From Pyrrhosoma nymphula (Eukaryota; Arthropoda; Insecta; Odonata; Coenagrionidae), in assembly GCA_963573305.1 (NCBI GenBank), contig OY754337.1, forward strand, positions 49,489,164 through 49,553,163: a DNA stretch of 64,000 bases. The letters run 5' to 3'. The notes under the pieces were generated by a model. It made no database searches and was not told the DNA's origin. It was given only the letters and a program-made list of their open reading frames with translations. Position numbers and translations under genes: made by a program. Below, piece after piece: positions 56,880 to 64,000 of this stretch. Every line of letters begins with the position of its first letter. Position 1 is the stretch's first letter.

Positions 56880-58400
56880 TCACCAGTATTCCAGCTTTGG
56901 AAGTAGTCGAAGTAGCGAAAAAAGTTCTTTCAAGTTAGGGGACGGAAGCAACCGTCATCAGTGATCTTGTGTCTCTATTAAACATGTGCGTGGAGAAAAA
57001 TTACTTTAAATTCAAGGGGGATTACTACAGACAAATGGAAGGATTAGCAATGTGATCGCCGTTGTCACCGCTCCTAGCCGACCTATTTATGGACGAATTT
57101 GAACAAAAACTGTTCAATGGTGGTTCAGTGAACTATAAGAATATCTAATCCTGGTTCCGCTACGTTGATGACGTTTTTGCAATCTGGACTGGCACTGAAA
57201 GGCAATTGGATATATTTTTATCAAATTTAAATACCCAGTGCGACAGTATCAAGTTTACGTGTGAGAAGGAAAAAAAGGGTAAATTGAATTTTCTGGATGT
57301 AACGGTATCTAAAAGTGTTAACAATTTTGAATTTGCTATTTTTCGCAAAACCACCACCACGGACCATGTAATCCCCTCCGACTCCCGCCATCACATATCC
57401 CAAAAGTTATCGACATTCCACTTCTTGCTGAATATCCCCCTCTCCAAAGTAAAATTTAATGAGGAATGGGAAACTATTAAATCAATCGCAACGGTAAATG
57501 GTTACAAAAAAAAACTTGTAGATAAAATGCTCCTCAAAAAACGCTCCATAAGAGCACAACATATGCTATTTCATCAGATTGGGACAAACAAGGAAAAATT
57601 TAAGTGGGGTAAATTACCGTCTTACGGAGTTCTGTCACAAAAAATAAGCAACCTGTTCCCTAAAGACCATTTAAATATAGCTTTCTACAACAATGACAAC
57701 TTAAAAAAATGTTTAAATAAAACAAAAGATAAAATGGATCTCTTAGATAGCAGCGGTATATATTTATTGGAATGCAATAAGTGCAGTGCGGCCTATATTG
57801 GACGGACAGGCCGCACTTTCCGGATGAGAGCAGAAGAGCACAAGAGATGTTTCCCGAAATGTAACCTCTCCCAGTCCCACTTTGCTAAACACCTGTGGGA
57901 GGAGAACCACACCAGTGATTTCACTCCGAAAATTTTACACTGGGAGGAAAAAGGGAGGAGAATGGACAAAAAAGAAGAGTTGGAGATAAGGAGACAGATG
58001 AAGAAACGTCATCTACTTGACATCCTTTTTGAAAACCTTTCCCCCCTCCTAGAAGCCTCTCTGACCCTCACGGAAAAAACAGTAGCCCGTAATCCTTCCC
58101 CTCCCCCCACCCAGTCCCACAGACACCCCACCTTTACCTTAGTCCTCAATAACCCTTCAAAACTCTATCTTCAACCTGCCAATGGTCATCCGCCCCCCCC
58201 CTCCCTCACCAACCCCCGCCACCCACTCACAACACTACATTGTATCCTCGGGGTTTTCCACCCCCCTCCCACCTCCCTTCTTCCTCCCCCCTCCCCTCCC
58301 CAACGCCTACCCTGGATGGTATATATGGATCATGTTTTTGTCTTTATATATAAATTGTTTCATTGCATAAATTATGTATGAGTTTTGAGCATTAAATATC
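56880..58400 (+). mobile_element. Penelope-like element, 5' truncated, RT plus GIY-YIG
   Basis: The fragment includes the RT palm, the linker and the GIY-YIG endonuclease. It then has a C-rich 3' region of low complexity and ends near TATC microsatellite repeats (58402-58422). Stops occur only in the upstream RT portion, and the downstream 391 codons are open. It is 5' truncated. Confidence 0.85.
56890..58381 (+). pseudogene. Penelope reverse transcriptase and GIY-YIG endonuclease
   Basis: The RT part reads IPALEVVEVAKKVL, a stop, VSLLNMCVEKNYFKFKGDYY, RQMEGLAM, a stop where G is expected, SPLSPLLADLFMDEFE, a stop, then WFRYVDDVFAIW with the Y-V-D-D catalytic pair. From 57206 the frame is open: LNFLDVTVSK, a basic linker, GIYLLECNKCSAAYIGRTG with the GIY...YIG core and C-x-x-C, RTFRMRAEEHKR, SHFAKHLWEENH, and KKEELEIRRQMKK. 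The last 100 codons are Pro-rich and probably 3' UTR read-through. Three RT stops make the protein inactive, though both catalytic centres are visible. Confidence 0.87.
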
Positions 58401-58401
58401 T

Positions 58402-58422
58402 ATCTATCTATCTATCTTTACT
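58402..58422. repeat. TATC microsatellite
   Basis: Five tandem TATC units directly follow the Penelope-like element. Confidence 0.9.
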
Positions 58423-58994
58423 CTTTGTACCTGAAGTTGACGCCACTGCGTCGAAACTAGTAGTACCGGAAAATAAAATGGTAGAATAAGACAGTTTTCC
58501 TTTTCATTTATAAGTTGAAATACGTTAATCCCTCCCCTGCGCTTGCTTGAGGTAGAGGAGGGGAGGTAGGGGAAGTAGCTTCCCATTCCACATTGTAAAA
58601 AAGTTGGCATCGTTTGGTGCCACCACCAGTCCCGGAAACAACGTCAAACTCTCTCCTTCCTCCTTGTGCTCCCTTTGCAATTGGATGCCCCTAGGGTGGA
58701 TACCTATAATAATCCATTACACTTAACTACTCGGCCTCAGACTGCTTCACAAATGCTGGTTTTAACAGTGTTTATGGCTAGACCATTTAAAAAAAAACAA
58801 CTTAGAGCTTGTGAGAAATATATTTTGATATATCATTATATCCATGGATGTTTATTAAGGTGGTATCATCATGAAATTGCATAGAATTCGATACCATCTG
58901 CTTCTTCCTTACCCTCAGGATAAACTCATGTGCTATCCCTTTCAAGTCAGAATTTATGAAACTGAAAAAGGATTTAACCCCTGTAAAATACATA

Positions 58995-59090
58995 TTTCTA
59001 CGCATTGGTAGCCCAGTGGTAAGGTGGTGGATTGAGGAGCGGAAGGGAAGGCGTTCAATACCCTGGCATGGTATTCCTTTTATTTTTTAT
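58995..59090 (+). mobile_element. tRNA-derived SINE head
   Basis: TGGTAGCCCAGTGGTAAGG (about 59008) fits the Pol III A box. GGCGTTCAATACCC (about 59050) fits the B box at tRNA-like spacing, and a T-rich stretch follows. A SINE promoter is more likely than a functional tRNA because the arms do not form a convincing cloverleaf. Confidence 0.55.
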
Positions 59091-59211
59091 AGTTTTTTAT
59101 GTTTACATCTTTAGAAGTTGTGTTTTCATCGCCATAACTCCCAATACAAATATTTTCATTTCCGGTAAAATATTTTTTTCAATAAAGGAGAGTACACCAG
59201 TTCCATCCCAG

Positions 59212-59323
59212 CTGCTCTGTAACTGGGGTGTAACTCGGGTGTTGCTTGCTTCAATTCAATCCCAGTTCCATCCAAGTTACAGAGGTCTTAATACAGACCA
59301 GTTACACCCCAGTTACAGAGCAG
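59212..59323. repeat. Perfect 24-bp inverted repeat forming a hairpin
   Basis: 59212-59235 and 59300-59323 are exact inverted copies (CTGCTCTGTAACTGGGGTGT start) with a 64-bp loop. The loop repeats shorter GTTACA/CAGTTCCATCC words. It may be a small foldback element just upstream of the LINE endonuclease. Confidence 0.85.
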
Positions 59324-59516
59324 AAAATTTCTACCTGGGTTATTACTGAAACTACAAAGAAGGAAATAAACTGGATGGATCATATGGCTAAGACCTTTGA
59401 TTTGAAATTTAGGACAAGAATAGGTATATGCAACCTACGTACAATGAATGAGAGTGGTGTCCTCAATTCAGTTGAGAAAGAAATGAAAAGTTATAAGATT
59501 GAAATACAGTAAAACC

Positions 59517-61494
59517 TCTCTAAACGGCCACCTCTATTCAGCGGTCACCCTTGTAAATGGTCATTTTTTCCTGGAACGGAATGATTTTCCCTATCTTTCC
59601 CTGGAAAAGTGACCCCATATTCAGCGGCCACCTCTCTTTCCGGCCAGCGACCAGACCATAACAACACAAGACGGCCACTTCCATGAAATCTCAAAAATAG
59701 AAAATTCCAGAAAGAAGTGAAAGGAAGAGTAAGTAAAGCCTTAAACACTCGCCTTATTTTGCGATCCATCTGGAAAGTGAAGGGAAAGAAAGGATAAGAA
59801 GGGTAAGAGAGGTACGAACCCTCTATGGCTTACTAAAGTTTCCACAGGAGCGTACCTCTTGGGGCATACCCTTGTATGAGCTCAAAAAAATGAGTAACCC
59901 TCTACGAAAGACAAGGGCGCTGGATGAATCATTCTGAAGTGAGCCAGAGCAAAATATTTACCGGTTAGTGGTCCACTACTGCAATAGAAAGCTTTGGACA
60001 TAGCAAACGAACTTCAGATTGAGGGATTTGCAGCTAGCAATGGTTAGCTGGAACGTTTCCGGAACAATTTTGCTTTTCGATCAATTAGCGGTGAAGGAGA
60101 TGTTTCTCCAGAGACTTTTGTGGAATGGAAATTGAGAGTGTCGTTTATTGTGGAGGGTTATGAGGCAAGAGACATTTTTAATATGGACAAAACTGGTCAT
60201 TTTTACTGAGCCAATCCGAACAAGACACTTTCTTTGAAACACGTCTTGTGCTAGAGTGGAAAACTAAGGAAAGATAGAATAACAATACTGTTTAGTTGTA
60301 ATTCAGTTGGAGAAAAGAAGTCCCTATTAGTGACTGGAAGAGCACTTAGGCCACGGTGCTATAAAAATGTTAATATGGATCTTTTTGGCTTGAAGTAGTA
60401 AGCTAATAGAAAATCTTGAATGACTTCTGCAATTTACAAAGAATGGCTACAAATAAAAAATATAATGCAACATAAATAAAAATATGATGCAACAAGGAAG
60501 AAAGGTGATTTTATTTTTACACAACGCCCCTTGTTTTCCAAAAATACATCTTTCGAATTTTAAACTTCAGTTTCTTTCAACCCCTTGATCAGGGGATTAT
60601 TCAATCTTTCAAACTAAGAAACCGACGAAAGATTCTTCGCAGCATGCTGGCAATGATGGATGACATTTCATTTATTAGTGATCTCACCAAAAAATCTCAT
60701 GTGGGAGAGGCTGTGTCATGGTCAAATCGGCATGGAAAAATAAGTCAAGCAAGAGACCATCAGGAAGTGCTTTGTTTCTTGTGGACTAATAGCAAATGAG
60801 AATTCTGAAGAGGAAATATCCTACAGCTCTGATGGTAACAATGTGCTGCACCAGGAGCTTCAAATGTTGGAGTCCACTGCACGAACATCATACGATACTG
60901 CAGAGGAGGCAAATGTACAATGACTTGGATGGAAATTGGGAGTCTCGTATTGGTTACAAAGGTAAGAATTTTTTTATTTTTCTTTCGAAGTCTTACAAAT
61001 TTCATCAAACCAAAAGATCATTCATAACAAGCTGTTTCTTTCTTTATTAGATGCGAATATATGAGAGAGTGAACAAGAAGAAGTGGAAAATGAAACGATC
61101 ACTGAGATGAGCGCAAAGGAAGGATTTGATTCACTATTAAAATTAAAATCATTCTTCCAAAAAATTGACAAGGATTGCAATGAAATTTCAATGGAGTCAT
61201 ATGAAAATCTCCAAAACTGTTTAGAAAATGTTTTAATTTAAAGAAAATGTAGCCAATTGAAACAAAGTACTAGGACTGAGTTTTTCAAAAAGTAAATATA
61301 AACCCTATTTGTTAACTGAATTTGTAATAAATGCAATAATGTGGTTATTAATAATAAATTTTAATACCCTAATTTTAGGAATGAATATAAGTATTTTTGT
61401 TATTTAACCTGAAAACCCCTATTAAGCGGCCACCCCTCCAAACAGCCACTTTTTTCTGGAACTGGCAGTGGCCGCCTTAGAGAGGTTTTACTGT
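59517..61494 (+). mobile_element. Tigger/pogo DNA transposon, 1978 bp, TA target duplication
   Basis: The termini are CAGTAAAACCTCTCTAAACGG and, inverted, CAGTAAAACCTCTCTAAGGCGG. TA is present on both sides (59515-59516 and 61495-61496), as expected for Tc1/mariner-Tigger insertion. Further inward, GGCCACCTCTATTCAGCGG and its inverse recur near the ends. Internally there are three blocks of Tigger transposase with stops. Confidence 0.93.
59960..61240 (+). pseudogene. Tigger transposase, decayed
   Basis: Block 1 (about 59995-60450): ANELQIEGFAASNG, a stop, LERFRNNFAF, VEGYEARDIFNMDKTGHFY (the family's D-E-T-G aspartate region, here DKTG), DRITILFSCNSVGEKKSL, RPRCYKNVN. Block 2 (about 60575-60790): PLDQGIIQSFKLRNRRKILR and MMDDISFISDLTKKSHVGEA. 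Block 3 (about 61105-61242): EGFDSLLKLKSFFQKIDKD to the stop. The N-terminal CENP-B-like DNA-binding domain is largely missing and stops are frequent. The block order matches the family; DDE catalysis is not possible in this copy. Confidence 0.85.
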
Positions 61495-61617
61495 ATTAGG
61501 AATATGTGAAACCAGATGGAATGGTTTTGAAGAGATGAACAGCACAGGAGGGAAACACCTTAATCTACTCCGGTCAAGAGGAGGAAGAAAGACAAAAGAG
61601 CCGGCGTGGGGGTATGC

Positions 61618-61864
61618 TCACTCTCACTCAGTGATTCAACCCGAAGGCTGGTTTGGATAGTTGAGGGTAGAGCTCACCCCGGACTAAGCCACAGGCGTGT
61701 GAATTTCACACATTCAGGGTAGGGGAGCCAGTTCCTTTCCCTGGGCCACCTCGCACTCCGAGCATTTATTTGTTCGGAGGCGTCCAAAGGCTTCACCCGG
61801 ATTTGAACCTGGGACCCTTCAATCAGTAGCCAAGTGCTCTACCCACTAGGCCACCACTCTCCCT
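61618..61864 (-). mobile_element. tRNA-derived SINE, about 247 bp, inserted in the LINE endonuclease
   Basis: Reading the minus strand from 61864, GTGGCCTAGTGGGTAGAGC is an excellent A box. GGTTCAAATCC (about 61800-61815) is an exact B box match, at tRNA spacing. The flanks GTGGGGGTATGC (61606-61617) and GTGGGTATGC (61865-61874) look like a target-site duplication with a 2-base indel. The body ends in CTCACTCTC-like repeats on the left. Confidence 0.8.
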
Positions 61865-62226
61865 GTGGGTATGCATGACTGCTAAATCTGGGAAATGCTT
61901 CATTTACTGAAAACCCATATCAGAGAGAATTATCATAGCCAGGTTCCGTTGTAGAAGTAGAAATACATATAGCGATAATAAGCTGATATGCACCAACAGA
62001 AAAAGAAAAGGATAGTTTCTATGATCAACTTGACACCTGTATGCTGGGAGTGAAGAAACAAGACATTAAGTTGCTCATCGGTGATGTAAACATCCAAGTG
62101 GGTACTATCAGCACTGACATGGAGAGGATAATGGGAAGACTTGGTGCGAGAACCATGAATGACAATGGCAGTAGGACATAAAGATCATGATACGTTGAAA
62201 CTTAAACTCTTATAGAAACTGCAAAT

Positions 62227-62583
62227 ATGCAGTCCATGAAAAATAAGACTAATGAAATACAAGTGTCTTTGTGCGAAGTATTGGCGGATTTTCTGTGTGT
62301 CACAAAAGACTGGCTTAATGAGTTAGAACTAAAAGAATGTAATATTGTGAACTATAAGCTAATAACCTCATATTTGATGGTGAAATATAGAGGTGATGGT
62401 GTGGGAATATACACCCACAACAATCATGTAGTAGCTTGCAAGGGTCTCAGCTGGAATTTCTATGTGGAAAAAATCTTTGAATGTGCCAGCTGTTTAGTGA
62501 AACTTGATAATGAAGCCACTTTGATAATTGCCACTGTTTATCGTTCACCAGATGGTGATTTTGATATTTTCCTTGAAAAGTGA
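62227..62583 (+). pseudogene. CR1/Jockey-type LINE endonuclease N-terminal part
   Basis: The frame reads MQSMKNKTNEIQVSLCEV, then ADFLCVTKDWLNELEL (the E/D-W-L block in which the usual glutamate is replaced: CVTKDW against the family's C-x-T-E-x-W), YRGDGVGIYTHNN, KIFECASCLVKLD and LIIATVYRSPDGDFDIFLEK before a stop. This order is the N-terminal half of the endonuclease of CR1/Jockey-like LINEs, different from the RTE-type domain immediately upstream. The rest of the domain and the RT are absent. Confidence 0.75.
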
Positions 62584-63070
62584 TAATAACTTGACCTGGA
62601 TCACAAATTTTCATCTAAACCTATGTTTTGTTATGCATGCATTGCATTTTATATGAATGGTTTCGTCGTTCAAAATTGTTCTGCTTTGCTTAGGTTTGTT
62701 TGTGATTAGAACAATTTCTTATTCAATTGTTTGGCTGCATTTTGGTTTTGTTTTGGGAATGCTGAGGTTTTTTTGTGCTTGCTCCCTCTTTCGGATATTG
62801 GCAGCCATGGAGGTCGGACGTGTATTTGGCTTAGTGCTTGCTTTCAAACAAACTGTTGCATTTCAAGTACTATCACTTGATAATTTTCCCCGGCCTCTTC
62901 AACAGCGGTGGACATCACACCTTTACCAGTAGATCACCTCTCATAAATAATAACAATCTAAATGAGTAACACCCATGAACCAGTTTCCAGTAATCCAGTT
63001 TCAATTAGGTCCCTACATTTAAGGCTCTCTTCTCCACTAGCAATCATTCTCCTTCAAACGTTAAACATCC

Positions 63071-63394
63071 TTAACCCTTTGAGTGCCGGGGAGGGCGATC
63101 GCGCTCCTCCCGTCTCTCGCCAAAAGTACCAGGAGCGCTATCGCGCTCCATCTGCAACGTCATTATTTCGTATATTAATATTTTTTCAAATATTAATATA
63201 TGATAAAATGATTAAATTCAATATGTCAAACGTTAAACCAAATATAATAAAGTTTTTCTAAATTTTTTGTAAATGTAATTTTATTTATGTATGAAAAATA
63301 ATTTTTTTCGTAAACTACAGCTGCAAAATCACCAAAAATTCCATGGCACTTTTAGCATAATACCTAGGAAATTGGTTAGCACTCAAAGGGTTAA
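63071..63394. mobile_element. piggyBac-type MITE, 316 bp, flanked by TTAA
   Basis: TTAA at 63071-63074 and 63391-63394 flank an element starting CCCTTTGAGTGC and ending, inverted, CCCTTTGAGTGC. The CCC-start termini and TTAA target are diagnostic of piggyBac elements. GGGCGATCGCGCTCC near the left end recurs in similar form about 40 bp further in (CGCTATCGCGCTCC). There is no coding capacity, so it would need a transposase in trans. Confidence 0.9.
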
Positions 63395-63639
63395 TGGCTA
63401 TTATTTTAAAAAAGCAACAATGTCTTTTGTGATGATTTCACTTATTTGTATTCAAGTATTAGAGCTTTTTATTGAGAATGTTTAAATCTGACAATCTTCA
63501 AAAAATGGACTCCATTTTATCATCTACTTATTTTTCATTTCATTTTTTATCAACTGCCACTGAAAATAGCACTTAAGGCATTTTAACATCAGGATTTTCA
63601 CAACATGTAATTAAATACACAAACACACATGTTGGGTGG

Positions 63640-63735
63640 TGAAGAATCCACCCAGGCAAGACTTAAACCCACAATTTTTAAGTAAGCAGGCAAGGTCCTT
63701 TACTTCACTACCGAGGCCAAAAACATTTTGCTAAG
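63640..63735 (-). mobile_element. tRNA-derived SINE head
   Basis: On the minus strand TGGCCTCGGTAGTGAAGTAA (A-box-like) is followed at tRNA-like spacing by GTGGGTTTAAGTCTTGCC (B-box-like). Both boxes have deviations, so this is a diverged SINE and not a tRNA gene. Confidence 0.5.
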
Positions 63736-63783
63736 AAGAAAAAAAATACCATAGAGTTTTTTATCCACTTAAATTGGGCAAGG

Positions 63784-64000
63784 GCCTAGCCACGTTGAAA
63801 CACCGGTTCCCATCAGAACACCGAAGTTAAGCAACGTTGGGCCCAGACGGTGGTTGAATGGGTGACCCTCCTCCATACCTCGACCAGGCATGGATGGAGA
63901 GATGATACTCCCTCCAGACCTATACTGGGAGACCGTAGGGAGACCCAGACCGGGCCAGTTGGAGGGAGGACATCCTCTATACCTGGTACTGGGGTGAGGC
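63784..64000 (+). mobile_element. 5S rRNA-derived sequence (SINE3-like), continues past the window end
   Basis: 63784-63890 follows the 5S rRNA outline: CCACGTTGAAACACCGGTTC, GAACACCGAAGTTAAGCAACG with the internal A-box/intermediate-element region, GGGCCCAGACGGTGGTTG and ATGGGTGACC in the C-box position, with GCCT/AGGC available to pair at the ends. Sequence beyond (63890-64000) is not 5S and contains repeated CTCCAGACC and TACTGGGGTGAGG words. A 5S-derived SINE is more likely than a bona fide 5S gene, and a 5S pseudogene is an alternative. Confidence 0.65.

Larger units (their letters stand above)
59400..62180 (+). pseudogene. RTE-type APE endonuclease, split by two insertions
   Basis: Block 1 reads RTRIGICNLRTMNESGVLNS then VEKEMKSYKIEI, the WNVRT-like start, with the Trp-Asn changed to Cys-Asn. 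Block 2 resumes in frame with LGICETRWNGFEEMNSTGG, carrying the catalytic glutamate (CETRW). Block 3 reads VCMTAKSGKCFIYWKPISER, then AIISCYAPTEKEKDSFYDQL and IKLLIGDVNIQVG with the G-D-x-N motif, ending TMNDNGSRT and a stop. The order and spacing are those of a LINE endonuclease. Small frameshifts inside block 2 (near 61560-61600) add to the two insertions. Confidence 0.85.
59370..62190 (+). mobile_element. RTE-type LINE endonuclease region interrupted by Tigger and a SINE
   Basis: Three separated blocks belong to one endonuclease: 59400-59516, 61497-61617 and about 61865-62180. Removing the Tigger insertion and one TA, and then the SINE, leaves a continuous order of motifs. No reverse transcriptase follows, so the LINE is truncated. 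It gives a relative chronology: LINE first, then Tigger and SINE, whose mutual order is unknown. Confidence 0.85.

Noticed and set aside
61780..61864. Functional tRNA gene on the minus strand
   Set aside because: Excellent A and B boxes, but a SINE body follows and the whole unit is flanked by a target-site duplication inside a LINE.
63784..63890. Bona fide 5S rRNA gene
   Set aside because: Several deviations in the 3' part and repetitive non-5S sequence directly downstream favour a 5S-derived SINE.
1..64000. CRISPR array, bacterial operon, riboswitch or phage module
   Set aside because: No regular short repeats with unique spacers and no prokaryotic gene organisation; all recognised proteins are eukaryotic transposon types.

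Overview
This window looks like intergenic or heterochromatin-like DNA from an arthropod, most likely an insect. It is visibly AT-rich, and almost every recognisable protein fragment belongs to a transposable element: P-type THAP transposase, hAT, Tigger/pogo, PIF/Harbinger, piggyBac-type, RTE- and CR1/Jockey-type LINEs, Penelope-like elements with GIY-YIG endonucleases, tRNA- and 5S-derived SINEs. I found no host gene, bacterial operon or CRISPR array that I can support. The species cannot be fixed from the sequence.

Layout. 1-7.2 kb: a P-like DNA transposon with short terminal inverted repeats. It carries a spliced minus-strand THAP transposase gene of at least eight exons and a decayed hAT element nested upstream of that gene. 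7.2-10.2 kb: no recognisable gene. 10.2-13.5 kb: duplicon A, repeated with differences as duplicon B at 28.2-31.4 kb; both carry the same relic of a minus-strand LINE. 13.7-26.3 kb plus 27.1-28.2 kb: a degenerate tandem array of a complex unit of about 3 kb, present in about five partial copies (C1, D1, C2, D2, C3). A hAT element with an exact 8-bp duplication sits in it, and C3 preserves the matching empty site. Short stretches of the array unit stay in one reading frame between diverged copies and are flanked by splice-like signals; these are the best candidates for something undescribed here.

30.3-30.5 kb: a palindromic tRNA-derived hairpin, present in duplicon B and absent from A. 31.4-48 kb: inverted repeats, possible Helitron terminus, LINE RT relics, MITEs, HARBI1-like and Penelope-like fragments. 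48-51 kb: sparse LINE relics. 51.26-54.49 kb: a full-length RTE-type LINE on the minus strand with a 16-bp target-site duplication. 54.8-58.4 kb: Penelope fragments on both strands around a 1-kb inverted-repeat element. 59.4-62.2 kb: a LINE endonuclease interrupted by a Tigger element and by a SINE, a clear nested series. 62.2-64 kb: a second LINE endonuclease fragment, a 316-bp piggyBac-type MITE, a tRNA-derived SINE and a 5S rRNA-derived repeat running off the end.

There is no pathway-level cooperation between the genes. The window is a record of successive insertions and local duplications, and the order of several events can be read from nesting, target-site duplications and paralogous empty sites.
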